Of a stretch of DNA of 7,970 bases, positions 1 to 6,490 are shown piece after piece. The position numbers and the translations under genes are program-made. Each line of letters begins with the position of its first letter. Within the stretch, counting starts at the first letter, position 1. The stretch lies in contig DATLEF010000105.1 in the NCBI GenBank assembly GCA_035525455.1, positions 1 through 7,970 on the forward strand, read 5' to 3'. Below the pieces are notes generated by a model, which searched no databases, had not been told where the DNA came from, and saw only the letters and a list, made by a program, of their open reading frames with translations. The DNA is from JAQGMV01 sp035525455 (GTDB lineage: Bacteria > Pseudomonadota > Gammaproteobacteria > Burkholderiales > SG8-41).

Positions 1-438
1 CTGCCGCCGGTGGCGATGCATGCGCGCGTCGTCGATGACTCGATCGTGCGTCCGAACGGCGTCATGCTTTCACCGGACGGCCGTGTTTTGTATGTCGCGG
101 ACACAGTCGGTCACGATGTGATTGCATTCGACATCGGTCCCGACGGCAGCCTCGCGCGACGGCGCGCCTTCGCACGCTTACGAGGGATACCCGCTAACGA
201 GGACAGCGGCGGGGACGGCCTCGCGGTCGATCGCTACGGCCGGCTGTACGTAACGAGCGTGCCGGGCGTGCAGGTGTTCGATCGTCACGGCGAGTATCTG
301 GGCACGATCGCGGTGCCGCGGCGGCCAACCAACGTCGCCTTTTCCGGTCCTGGAAAAAGCATTCTCTATTTCACCGCGCGCGAAGGCCTGTATCGCGTGC
401 GCACGCTCACGCAAGGGCCCGATCGGCTGGGGAAATAA
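1..438 (+). CDS. SMP-30/gluconolactonase-like beta-propeller protein, C-terminal part (5' end outside window)
   Basis: The reading frame is open from the first base and ends at TAA 436-438, giving 145 visible residues; the start lies upstream. The family (SMP-30/gluconolactonase/LRE) forms six-bladed beta-propellers that bind a divalent metal and usually hydrolyse lactones or related esters. Visible blade motifs are RPNGVMLSPDGRVLYVADT (about residues 17-35), GGDGLAVDRYGRLYVTS (70-86) and PTNVAFSGPGKSILYFTA near the end. Asn19 in PNG and Asp72 in GDG correspond to the conserved metal-site Asn and Asp of the family. The metal-ligand Glu normally near the N-terminus is outside the window. Blade spacing and the final YFTAREGLYRV segment are typical of the family C-terminus, so the 3' end looks intact. 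The substrate cannot be told from this part. The in-frame ATG at 16 lies within the conserved fold and is not taken as a start. An 83-base gap with a promoter-like site separates it from the next gene, so it is probably a separate unit. Confidence 0.85.
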   Translation: MPPVAMHARVVDDSIVRPNGVMLSPDGRVLYVADTVGHDVIAFDIGPDGSLARRRAFARLRGIPANEDSGGDGLAVDRYGRLYVTSVPGVQVFDRHGEYLGTIAVPRRPTNVAFSGPGKSILYFTAREGLYRVRTLTQGPDRLGK

Positions 439-488
439 CGCGCCCAAGCACGGGCTCGGCACGCCCGCTCATCCCAAAAAGCTCGCGT

Positions 489-494
489 TACAAT
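489..494 (+). promoter_or_regulatory. Candidate -10 element upstream of the monooxygenase operon
   Basis: TACAAT (489-494) sits in the 83-base gap between the upstream gene and the monooxygenase and matches TATAAT at five of six positions. Transcription would begin near 501, leaving a leader of about 20 bases that contains the AGGAG ribosome site. The position 16-18 bases upstream (around 466-471, cgctca) has no good TTGACA match, so this would be a weak or activator-dependent sigma-70 promoter. The evidence is sequence similarity and placement only. Confidence 0.35.
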
Positions 495-521
495 CGGTCC
501 TCCATCGATCAGGAGAGCTGG

Positions 522-1652
522 ATGCGACTCGGTTATTTCACGATGCCCATGCACCCGCAGGACCGCAGCCCGACCGAGACGCTGCAGGAGGACCGCAAGT
601 CGATCATACTCGCGGACAAGCTTGGTTTTCACGATGCATTCGTAGGCGAGCACCTGACGGAGAAAACCGAGAACATCACGAACAGTATGCTGTTTCTCGC
701 CACGCTGATCTCCGACACGAAGACGATCAAGCTGGCGACCGGCACGAGCAACCTGTCGCAGTGGCACCCGGTGATGATCGCCTCGCACGCAGCGATGTTC
801 GACCATCTCGCCAAAGGCCGCTTCATTTTCGGCATCAGCGCGGGCGCGTTGCGCTGCGACGCCGAAGCGCTGGGCACGCTCAAGGAAGACCGCCAGAAAA
901 TGTTCGTCGACTGTATCGACGTCATACTCGAAATCTGGAAGCGCGATACGCCTTACGACATCGACCTGCCGGACAATCGCTACAAAGTCACCACCGCCAC
1001 CCAGCGTAACCTGGACATCGGCCGCGGCCATCTTTACAAACCGTATCAGCAGCCGCGCCCGGAGATCGTCGGGACGGTCGTCGCGCCTTTCAGCAAAGGT
1101 GTGATCGAGATGGGCGCTAAGGATTTCCACCCGCTCTCCGCGAACTTTCTGCTTTCCAAATGGCTGCCCAGCCACTGGGCGAACTATACGCAAGGCAAAG
1201 CGCGAGTCGGGCAGACGCCGGACCCCAACGACTGGCGCATCGCGCGCACGATTTTCGTCGCCGACGACGACGCGACCGCCCGCCGCTACGCTATAGGGGA
1301 TGCCGCGAGCCCGTATCGTTTCTACTGGCAGCAGCTGTACACGAAGATGAAGTTGGGCGGCCGCGAGGGCGTGTTCAAGACCGCGCGCGAGCAACCCGAT
1401 TCCGAAATCACCGAGGATTACATCCTGAAAAACCTCGTCATTCACGGCACGGTGAACAAGGTCGTCGACGAGATTCTCGCGCTGCGCGAGGAAGCGGGAG
1501 ACTTCGGCGAGATCGTGTATGCCGGGATGGACTGGGTGGATCCGAAGCTCGCGAAACGCTCGATGGAGCTGATGGCGAACGAAGTCATGCCGCGCGTGAA
1601 TGCAGCGATCGGCAGCAGCGCCGTCCGGACGAAAGCCGCAGTCGGGGCGTGA
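522..1652 (+). CDS. LLM-class (luciferase-like) flavin-dependent monooxygenase
   Basis: This 376-residue protein is full length for bacterial luciferase-like oxidoreductases, which are TIM-barrel enzymes using reduced flavin (FMNH2 or F420H2) to oxygenate organic substrates in the cytoplasm. Family features are the first strand GYFTMPMHP (residues 4-12), the acid-containing loop FVGEHL (40-45), LATGTSNLSQWHP (71-83), and DHLAKGRFIFGISAG (94-108), the conserved segment after barrel strand four. The C-terminus carries the usual GTVNKVVDEILALREEAGDFGE helix region before the last strand. The overall pattern resembles the limonene 1,2-monooxygenase-like group, but the substrate cannot be assigned. 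The ATG at 522 follows AGGAGAG (511-517) at good spacing and begins directly at the conserved strand. It appears to be the first gene of an operon with a binding protein (41-base gap) and a RidA-like protein. Enzymes of this type need a flavin reductase; the flavoprotein at 6535 is a possible but unproven partner. Confidence 0.9.
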   Translation: MRLGYFTMPMHPQDRSPTETLQEDRKSIILADKLGFHDAFVGEHLTEKTENITNSMLFLATLISDTKTIKLATGTSNLSQWHPVMIASHAAMFDHLAKGRFIFGISAGALRCDAEALGTLKEDRQKMFVDCIDVILEIWKRDTPYDIDLPDNRYKVTTATQRNLDIGRGHLYKPYQQPRPEIVGTVVAPFSKGVIEMGAKDFHPLSANFLLSKWLPSHWANYTQGKARVGQTPDPNDWRIARTIFVADDDATARRYAIGDAASPYRFYWQQLYTKMKLGGREGVFKTAREQPDSEITEDYILKNLVIHGTVNKVVDEILALREEAGDFGEIVYAGMDWVDPKLAKRSMELMANEVMPRVNAAIGSSAVRTKAAVGA

Positions 1653-1693
1653 GAAGTGAACCGTCTGATCGACGCCGTCGCCAAGTGAGCGCA

Positions 1694-2659
1694 ATGAAGA
1701 AGTTTTTCGCGTGTTGCGCGCTGCTTGCCTTCATCGGCGCGCCGCATGCAGCCCAGCAGCAAACTTTTCCGACGAAGCCGGTGCGCCTCATCGTGTCCAA
1801 CACGCCCGGCTCTGCGCCTGACGTCGTCGCGCGGCTGCTGGCCGCGAAGCTCGCCGAAGGGTGGGGACATCAGGTCGTCATCGACAACCGCCCGGGCGCA
1901 ACGGGCCTCATCGCAGCGGAAACGCTCGCGCGCGCAGCGCCCGACGGTTACACGCTGTGGGCGAACACGATGACGCAGTTGATCAGCACGCTGCAGGCAC
2001 AGCGTCACATGCTCGCGAGAGATTTCGCGCCGGTCAGTCTCATCGCGTCGACGCCTTTCGTGATCGTGGTGAGCACCGCGCTGCCGGTGAAGTCGCTGCC
2101 GGAGTTCATCGCCTACGCTAAAGCGAGACCGGGCAAGCTCCTCTACGGCTCCGCGGGCCAGTGGGGCTCGTCGCATCTGTGCATGGAAGCGTTCAACGCG
2201 CGGGCGGGCATCAAGATGGAGCACGTGCCGTACAAAGGCAGCCCGCTCGTGCTGAACGACATCGTCGCGGGCATGATCCAGGTCTATTGTTCCGCCGCGC
2301 CTTCGCTGCCGCCGTTCACACAAAGCGGCAAAGTGCGTTCGCTCGGCGTCACCTATCAGAAGCCGACGCCGCTCGCACCGGGCGTCCCGCCCGTGGCCGA
2401 CACGCTGCCGGGATTCGAGCTCCTGGGCTGGTATGGCATGCAGGCGCCGCTCAAAACGCCGAAGCACCTCATCGACCGGATCAATGCCGACATCGTAAAG
2501 GCGCTCAGGGATCCCGAGCTGCAGGAGCGCCTGTTCAACGTGGGCGCGCAAGCCGCGGGAACGTCTGCGGCGGAATTTGGACAGTTTCTGACGGAAGAAA
2601 CCGCGCGTTGGGGAAAAGTACTGCGCGAAGGCGGGACAATCCCACCGGCGGCAAAATGA
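1694..2659 (+). CDS. Bug/TTT-family tripartite tricarboxylate transporter substrate-binding protein
   Basis: The product is a 321-residue periplasmic solute-binding protein of the Bug (TctC-like) family. Residues 1-20 form a signal peptide: Lys-Lys, a hydrophobic core, then PHAA before the mature QQQTFPTKPVRL. Mature-domain hallmarks are the ligand-loop segment NTPGSAPDVVARLLA (36-50), VVIDNRPGATGLIAAE (61-76), APDGYTL (82-88), the central VPYKGSPLVLNDIVAG motif, and a late GWYGMQAPLKTP segment. In the family these two lobes enclose carboxylates or related small molecules. The first loop has PGSAPD where many members have PGGxxD. The frame is open much further upstream, but ATG 1694 is chosen because it gives a signal peptide and follows the monooxygenase stop by 41 bases. 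The ribosome site (GTGAG near 1685-1689) is weak, so translational coupling is possible. No TctA/TctB membrane genes are nearby, making it an orphan binding protein. It probably supplies or senses the substrate of the adjoining enzymes (inference from operon position). Confidence 0.92.
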   Translation: MKKFFACCALLAFIGAPHAAQQQTFPTKPVRLIVSNTPGSAPDVVARLLAAKLAEGWGHQVVIDNRPGATGLIAAETLARAAPDGYTLWANTMTQLISTLQAQRHMLARDFAPVSLIASTPFVIVVSTALPVKSLPEFIAYAKARPGKLLYGSAGQWGSSHLCMEAFNARAGIKMEHVPYKGSPLVLNDIVAGMIQVYCSAAPSLPPFTQSGKVRSLGVTYQKPTPLAPGVPPVADTLPGFELLGWYGMQAPLKTPKHLIDRINADIVKALRDPELQERLFNVGAQAAGTSAAEFGQFLTEETARWGKVLREGGTIPPAAK

Positions 2660-2693
2660 GAACCGAGCTTTTCAATACTTAGAAGGTGGCGCT

Positions 2694-3443
2694 ATGGCTG
2701 ACGTTCGGGTGTTCGAAGCGGGCGGTTACCGCTACATCAAAGGCGTTTTTCAGTATTCCAGCGGTGTCGCCGCTCAACCGGGATACGAAATCGAGCGCGC
2801 GCGATTTGCAAAGCCGCTCCGGCTCGCCGACGCCTACGCCGCTGTCGAAGCGCATCTCAAGTCACGCGATCGTCCGACCACCGCGTTTGCGGCGTGCGAA
2901 TTGCGCTCGCCCGATCCGTTCACCGAGCAAGGCTTCATCGACTTCAACAGGATTTACGTCAAGACTCTGGAGCGCTGGGGGCTGTACCAGGAGGGCGAGC
3001 AGCCGGTCAATCCGGTCGCTCGCACCAACGTGTGCCCGATGTATGGCAAGCCCGCCGAGCCGGTGATGTACGCGTTTTCGTATACCCTGCCCGTGCAGCG
3101 TGACGGTGCCGAGCGCGGCAGCTTCGTACTTGCAGGAAGCGGCGATCGCGGAAAGGAAAGCATCGTGCGCCATGGCGATACATCGCCTGAAGGTCTGCGC
3201 GAAAAAGTCGAGTACGTCCTCGCGGAGATGGAACGACGTCTGAAGCTGCTCGGTTTCTCGTGGAACGATCCGCTCACCACGACGGCGTACACCGTGCAGA
3301 ACATCGGTCACCTCGTTGGCGAGGTCCTCGCCGCGCGCGGAGCGTGCGTGAGCGGGCTCGTGTGGAGCTACGCCCGGCCGCCGGTCGTCGGGCTCGAGTA
3401 CGAGATGGATGTGCGAGGTCCGGCGCGCGACATCGTGATATAG
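2694..3443 (+). CDS. RidA-like protein, similar to CnbZ-type 2-aminomuconate deaminases
   Basis: This 249-residue cytoplasmic protein has no signal peptide. The C-terminal half looks RidA/YjgF-like: FVLAGSGDRGKES (144-156), an amphipathic helix with EGLREKVEYVLAEMERRLKL (167-186), then SWNDPLTTTAYTV (189-201) and a last strand GLEYEMDVRG (233-242). The N-terminal half has a parallel pattern: FIDFNRIYVKTLERWG (81-96) followed by NPVARTNVCP (106-115) and VMYAFSYTLP (124-133), suggesting two related subdomains in one chain. From memory, its length and motifs match proteins annotated as 2-amino-5-chloromuconate deaminase CnbZ, which removes ammonia from aminomuconates in nitroaromatic degradation. 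That match was not tested here, so the reaction is tentative. ATG 2694 follows AAGGTGG (2683-2689) at suitable spacing and lies 34 bases after the binding-protein gene, so it is probably the last gene of the operon. A strong hairpin follows the stop. It could instead be a general imine/enamine hydrolase. Confidence 0.65.
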   Translation: MADVRVFEAGGYRYIKGVFQYSSGVAAQPGYEIERARFAKPLRLADAYAAVEAHLKSRDRPTTAFAACELRSPDPFTEQGFIDFNRIYVKTLERWGLYQEGEQPVNPVARTNVCPMYGKPAEPVMYAFSYTLPVQRDGAERGSFVLAGSGDRGKESIVRHGDTSPEGLREKVEYVLAEMERRLKLLGFSWNDPLTTTAYTVQNIGHLVGEVLAARGACVSGLVWSYARPPVVGLEYEMDVRGPARDIVI

Positions 3444-3451
3444 AGTGACTC

Positions 3452-3524
3452 GTAACGTTAGGACCGGCAGTACGTTAATCGTGAGCGGCGGGCCTGCGGA
3501 GCAGGCGTCCGCCGCGAACGTTAC
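3452..3524. repeat. Nested inverted repeat between convergent genes
   Basis: An outer perfect 8-base inverted repeat, GTAACGTT (3452-3459) and AACGTTAC (3517-3524), encloses a GC-rich hairpin (3485-3515). The hexamer ACGTTA also occurs in direct orientation at 3455-3460, 3472-3477 and 3518-3523. The whole element is 73 bases and lies between the stops of two converging genes. It may be a dispersed REP-like or miniature palindromic element, or simply an elaborate transcription end. One window cannot show whether it is repeated in the genome. Confidence 0.5.
3485..3515. terminator. GC-rich hairpin, probable bidirectional terminator without U-tract
   Basis: The left arm GCGGCGG-GCCTGC (3485-3497) pairs with GCAGGC-GT-CCGCCGC (3501-3515) across a three-base GGA loop. 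This gives 13 pairs with one two-base bulge (GT, 3507-3508). It lies 41 bases after the RidA-like gene and about 70 bases beyond the end of the oppositely oriented lipoprotein gene, the usual place for a shared terminator. Neither side has a clear T-run, so termination by this hairpin alone is uncertain; it could also protect mRNA 3' ends. The rest of the 140-base gap 3444-3583 holds only a small 5-pair hairpin (CGCCG 3560-3564 with CGGCG 3570-3574). Confidence 0.5.
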
Positions 3525-3583
3525 TTTCGAATCATCTGTTATAGGCCACTAGCGCCGCGCGCCGTCTGTCGGCGGAGTGTTCG

Positions 3584-3847
3584 TTACTTGCTGGTAGACG
3601 ATGAAGAGGCCGCGCCCCCGCTGCCGCCGCTTGACGTGGTGCCGGACGCGCTGCCCGAGGCGCCTCCCGTCGTGCTGCCCGAAACGCTGCCGGAGGCCGA
3701 GCCGGTCGTCGAGGTCGACGAGCTCGATTTGCTGGCCCCGCCGCTGCTGCCGCCGCCGCCCGGCACGACCACAGTGTCCTTCTTCTCCTCACACGCCGAC
3801 AGGGCGAGAGCACCCAGCAGCACCAACATAAAAGCACGCGTTTTCAT
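3584..3847 (-). CDS. Small Ser/Gly/Thr-rich low-complexity lipoprotein
   Basis: The 87-residue product starts MKTRAFMLVLLGALALSAC. This is a lipoprotein signal peptide with lipobox Leu16-Ser-Ala-Cys19, so Cys19 should be lipidated and the protein anchored in the outer or inner membrane facing the periplasm. A short charged segment (EEKKDTVVVPGGGG) follows. The remaining ~55 residues are almost entirely Ser, Gly, Thr and Ala and end in Lys, with no predictable fold. The frame remains open upstream to 4063, but the 3847 start is chosen because it alone gives a signal peptide and has AGGAG (3860-3856 on the minus strand) eight bases upstream. It is transcribed divergently from the amidase and converges on the RidA-like gene. 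No function is recognised; the tail may be a surface spacer or a disordered envelope segment. Reality of the gene is supported by lipobox plus ribosome site; the opposite-strand Pro/Leu-rich frame lacks both. Confidence 0.72.
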   Translation of the reverse strand: MKTRAFMLVLLGALALSACEEKKDTVVVPGGGGSSGGASKSSSSTSTTGSASGSVSGSTTGGASGSASGTTSSGGSGGAASSSSTSK

Positions 3848-3855
3848 GAGTTTCA

Positions 3856-3860
3856 CTCCT
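3856..3860 (-). promoter_or_regulatory. Ribosome binding site that sets the lipoprotein start
   Basis: On the minus strand AGGAG (3860 to 3856) lies eight bases before the ATG at 3847. It favours the 87-residue lipoprotein start over the longer in-frame start at 4063, whose extra 72 residues read through the divergent amidase promoter region and its first codons. Confidence 0.65.
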
Positions 3861-3898
3861 TGGGGAATGCGAGCGCAGTAAGAGGCAAGCGCTATGCC

Positions 3899-3923
3899 GT
3901 GCCAAAATCTGTTTGTCTGGCAC
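3899..3923. promoter_or_regulatory. Inverted repeat in the divergent promoter region, possible operator
   Basis: A perfect six-base inverted repeat, GTGCCA (3899-3904) and TGGCAC (3918-3923), has a 13-base spacer. It lies in the 102-base region between the divergent lipoprotein (start 3847, minus) and amidase (start 3950, plus) genes. Its centre is about 39 bases upstream of the amidase start, a position from which a dimeric regulator could act on either promoter. No regulator gene is in the window to pair with it, and a repeat this short can arise by chance. Confidence 0.25.
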
Positions 3924-3939
3924 ACTACCCAAATCCACC

Positions 3940-3944
3940 GGAGG
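3940..3944 (+). promoter_or_regulatory. Ribosome binding site that sets the amidase start
   Basis: GGAGG (3940-3944) is a near-consensus Shine-Dalgarno sequence five bases before ATG 3950. It selects this start over the in-frame ATG at 3860, which has no such site and would add 30 residues that do not resemble an amidase N-terminus. Confidence 0.75.
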
Positions 3945-3949
3945 TCCAC

Positions 3950-5377
3950 ATGGCCAGCGTAGCAAGCGATTCCAGAATCAAATCCGAGCGTGCACCCGAT
4001 ACAAAATCCGCGTACGACCCCGCGACGTTTCGCCCGCTGACCTACTTCGACGCCGTTGCGCATTTTCGCGCAGGTGAGGACGATCCGCGACGCTACCTCG
4101 AGCGCTGTCTCGAAACGATCGCAGCGTGCGAACCTGCGGTTAAAGCGTGGGTGATACTCAACGAACGCGGCGCGCGCGAGCAGGCAGACGCTTCAGCGGC
4201 GCGCTGGCGGACCGGCAAACCGCTGTCATCGATCGACGGCATGCCGATCGGCATCAAGGATCTGCTCGAGACAAAGGACATGCCCACGCAGATGGGCTGC
4301 GCGGCGTTCGATGGCAATTTTCCGAAACGCGACAGCGCGGTCGTGCGCGCCTTGCGGGACGCGGGCGCGGTGCTAATCGGGAAAACGGTGACGACCGAAT
4401 TAGGCGGCGCGCATCCGGGACCGACGCGTAATCCGTTCGACACGAGCCGCACACCCGGAGGCTCCTCGAGCGGATCTGCAGCTGCCATCGGCGCGGGAAT
4501 GATTCCCGCTGCAATCGGAACTCAGGTGGGCGGATCGGTGATCAGGCCCGCGAGCTATTGCGCCAACTGGGCGCTCAAACCGACGCAGGGCGCGCTCCAC
4601 CGCGGCGAGCGTCAGGGCTACAGTCAGAGCACGGTCGGCGTGCATGCCGGGTCGGCCGTCGACATGTGGCGCGTCGCAATCGAAATCGGGCGGCGCGCCG
4701 GCGGCGATCCCGGGCACCTCGGTCTCTTCGGTCCGCTCGACGCACCCGAGGCTGTCAAGCCGCAACAGCTCATCGTCATGGAGACGGGAGGCTGGGAAGA
4801 GCTCGACGGTGCAACGCGGGACGCTTTCGACCGCGTGCTTGCGGGCCTGCGCGCGCTCGGGGTGAACGTCCTCGGGCGCGGCGATTCACCGCTCGTCGAA
4901 TCGTTCGAACGCGCCATCGCCGGGATGGCCGCGGTCAACAGCGAGATCTGCGCGTTCGAGAACCGCTGGAGCTTCGCGAATATCGCGGAGCAATATCCCG
5001 GAAAGCTGAGCGCGCGCGCATCGAAAGTGCTCGAGCGAGGCAAAGCGATGAGCGTCGAGGATTACCGTCAGCGTCTGCTCGAGCGCGAGGAAGCACGGCA
5101 ACGGCTCGCGGCGATTGCGCCGCTCGGCGATGCGCTAATCAGTCTTTCGTCACCCGGGACTGCGCCGGTGCACGACGAGAACGGCGCGCGGCCTACGGGC
5201 GATGCGATTTTCAATTGCCCGTCGTCGACGCTCGGAGCACCTGCGGTCACCGTGCCGCTGATCGCGGTCGCCGGCATGCCGGTGGGCGTGCAGATCATGG
5301 GGCAGGCGCACGCCGACGCGCGGGTCGCGGCGGTCGCGCGATGGGTCGCGGAGAATGTGAAGCCCGTGAAAATCTGA
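3950..5377 (+). CDS. Amidase-signature (AS) family hydrolase
   Basis: This 475-residue protein is the usual length for the amidase-signature family, which hydrolyses amide C-N bonds (sometimes esters) to acid and ammonia or amine in the cytoplasm. The complete Ser-cisSer-Lys triad is visible: Lys103 in GMPIGIKDLLE, Ser172 in TPGGSSSGSAAA, and nucleophile Ser196 in GTQVGGSVIRPASYC. The 24-residue spacing between the serines equals that in characterised members such as FAAH. The C-terminus has the conserved STLGAPAVTVPL and GMPVGVQIMG segments. Residues 1-25 are a polar leader with no signal peptide. Substrate is not predictable; family members act on small aliphatic or aromatic amides, malonamate or Glu-tRNA. 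A GatA role is unlikely because no gatB/gatC adjoins and the N-terminus differs. It is divergent from the small lipoprotein and ends 39 bases from the end of the convergent binding-protein gene. It may release ammonia from an amide intermediate made by neighbouring enzymes (inference). Confidence 0.92.
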   Translation: MASVASDSRIKSERAPDTKSAYDPATFRPLTYFDAVAHFRAGEDDPRRYLERCLETIAACEPAVKAWVILNERGAREQADASAARWRTGKPLSSIDGMPIGIKDLLETKDMPTQMGCAAFDGNFPKRDSAVVRALRDAGAVLIGKTVTTELGGAHPGPTRNPFDTSRTPGGSSSGSAAAIGAGMIPAAIGTQVGGSVIRPASYCANWALKPTQGALHRGERQGYSQSTVGVHAGSAVDMWRVAIEIGRRAGGDPGHLGLFGPLDAPEAVKPQQLIVMETGGWEELDGATRDAFDRVLAGLRALGVNVLGRGDSPLVESFERAIAGMAAVNSEICAFENRWSFANIAEQYPGKLSARASKVLERGKAMSVEDYRQRLLEREEARQRLAAIAPLGDALISLSSPGTAPVHDENGARPTGDAIFNCPSSTLGAPAVTVPLIAVAGMPVGVQIMGQAHADARVAAVARWVAENVKPVKI

Positions 5378-5396
5378 CGCGAGAGCAGTGGGAGCC

Positions 5397-5412
5397 GAAA
5401 GCACGCGCTTTC
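5397..5412. terminator. Short hairpin between convergent genes, possible terminator
   Basis: GAAAGC (5397-5402) pairs with GCTTTC (5407-5412) across an ACGC loop in the 39-base gap between the amidase stop and the stop of the convergent binding-protein gene. The stem is only six pairs and no long T-run follows on either strand, so it is at best a weak bidirectional terminator. Confidence 0.25.
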
Positions 5413-5416
5413 TCGT

Positions 5417-6382
5417 TCATTCCTCCTTGATGTTCGCGGCCTTCACGACGGCCATCCACTTGTCCGTTTCGGCCTTCATGAGCTTGCCGAATTCGGCCGG
5501 GCTCATCTTGATGAATACGCCGCCCTGCTCGTCGAGTCTCTTTTGCATCTCGGGCGACGCCATCACAGCGGTGCTTTCGGCGTGCATGCGATCGATGGCG
5601 GCGCGCGGCGTACCGGGCGGCGCAAACATGCCCCACCAGATCGCGGTCTCGTAGCCGGGTACCGTTTCGCTGATCGTCGGTACGTTCGCATAGCTTGGGC
5701 TGCGCTTCGCGCCGCCCACGGCAACGAGCTTCAAGCGTCCGCTGCCGATGAACGGCACGACGGAAACGAGCGTCGTGATCACGACCTGCGTGTTCCCGGC
5801 GATGACGTCGGCGATCGCGGGCCCGCCGCCTTTGAACGGCACGTGCACCATCTTCACGCCGGTTTTCAGCATGAAGAGCTCGGTGTTCATGTGCGGGAAG
5901 CCACCGACGCCCGACGATGCATAGTTGAGCTGGCCCGGACGCGCCTTCGCGAGCGCGATCAGCTCCTTCACCGATTTCACCGGCAGCGAAGGATGCACGG
6001 CCAGCGCGCTGTCGCCGAAGCCGAGCAGCGCGACGGGATCAAAGGACTTGTCGAGGTCGACGTTCACCTTGGATTTGTAGATCAGGTGACCGTAGGCGGT
6101 GGACGTCATCATGAACGTGTAGCCGTCGGGCTTCGCCTGAGTCGCGATCTGCATGCCGACGATCCCGCTCGCGCCGGCGCGATTGTCGATGATCACCTGC
6201 TGCTTCAGGCGGTTCGTGAGCTCGGTCGCAACGAGGCGGCCGATGATGTCCGTGCTGCCGCCCGGCGGCCAGGGAATGATCACGCGCACCGGTCTCTCCG
6301 GCCAGGCTGCTGCAGGCGCACTCGGCACAGCGCCGATCGATGCGAGGACGAAGGCAAGAAGCTGCAGGACGCGCCATCTCAT
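5417..6382 (-). CDS. Bug/TTT-family tripartite tricarboxylate transporter substrate-binding protein (second copy)
   Basis: The product is a 321-residue secreted binding protein of the Bug/TctC family. The signal peptide is MRWRVLQLLAFVLASIGAV through about PAAA (residue 26), followed by mature WPERPVRVIIPWPPGGSTDIIGR. It has the canonical PPGGSTD ligand loop (39-45), VIIDNRAGASGIVG (63-76), KPDGYTF (84-90), the central VPFKGGGPAIADVIAG motif and a late WWGMFAPPGTP segment. An in-frame ATG four codons upstream (6394) would give a 325-residue form. The 6382 start is preferred because GGAG (6392-6389, minus strand) lies six bases before it, while 6394 has no ribosome site. It shares family motifs with the binding protein at 1694 but differs in the first ligand loop, so the two probably bind different compounds. 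It is convergent with the amidase, divergent from the flavoprotein, and seems monocistronic. No membrane subunits are adjacent. Confidence 0.92.
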   Translation of the reverse strand: MRWRVLQLLAFVLASIGAVPSAPAAAWPERPVRVIIPWPPGGSTDIIGRLVATELTNRLKQQVIIDNRAGASGIVGMQIATQAKPDGYTFMMTSTAYGHLIYKSKVNVDLDKSFDPVALLGFGDSALAVHPSLPVKSVKELIALAKARPGQLNYASSGVGGFPHMNTELFMLKTGVKMVHVPFKGGGPAIADVIAGNTQVVITTLVSVVPFIGSGRLKLVAVGGAKRSPSYANVPTISETVPGYETAIWWGMFAPPGTPRAAIDRMHAESTAVMASPEMQKRLDEQGGVFIKMSPAEFGKLMKAETDKWMAVVKAANIKEE

Positions 6383-6388
6383 AACGTT

Positions 6389-6392
6389 CTCC
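6389..6392 (-). promoter_or_regulatory. Ribosome binding site that sets the second binding-protein start
   Basis: GGAG on the minus strand (6392 to 6389) is six bases before the ATG at 6382. It overlaps the alternative ATG at 6394, so use of the upstream start would bury the site inside the coding sequence. Confidence 0.55.
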
Positions 6393-6490
6393 ATCGGTCA
6401 TTCGCGTAAGGCCATCATCGATCAAGACCGTCGCGTTGTCGATCCAAATGGGCATCTGCATATCTGCGCCGCTGCGGTTCGCGCACGCCG

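Noticed and set aside
1656..1688. Ten-codon frame GTG...TGA in the gap after the monooxygenase
   Set aside because: Too short, no ribosome site, and in the same frame as the preceding gene just past its stop; nothing supports expression.
1160..1693. Upstream extension of the first binding-protein frame
   Set aside because: It overlaps the monooxygenase coding sequence and reads as Arg-rich shadow; the signal peptide begins at 1694.
366..1694. Long minus-strand open frame (442 codons) opposite the monooxygenase
   Set aside because: Arg/His/Val-rich antisense shadow typical of GC-rich genes; the plus-strand gene has clear family motifs and a ribosome site.
3588..3881. Plus-strand Pro/Leu/Glu-rich frame opposite the small lipoprotein
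   Set aside because: Low-complexity complement of Ser/Gly codons; no ribosome site or recognisable domain, whereas the minus strand has a lipobox and AGGAG.
3918..3935. TGGCAC resembling a sigma-54 -24 element upstream of the amidase
   Set aside because: No TTGC-like -12 element follows at the required spacing (the sequence there is CCAA).
4558..5430. Plus-strand 290-codon frame inside the amidase
   Set aside because: Arg/Ala-rich composition with no motifs, fully overlapping a convincing amidase frame.
6039..6461. Minus-strand frame beginning MQMPIWIDNATVLIDDG, resembling the start of an amidohydrolase
   Set aside because: Only the first ~29 residues look protein-like; the rest is Arg-rich shadow of the binding-protein gene in another frame, and there is no ribosome site. 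Most likely chance, though a degraded gene start cannot be excluded.
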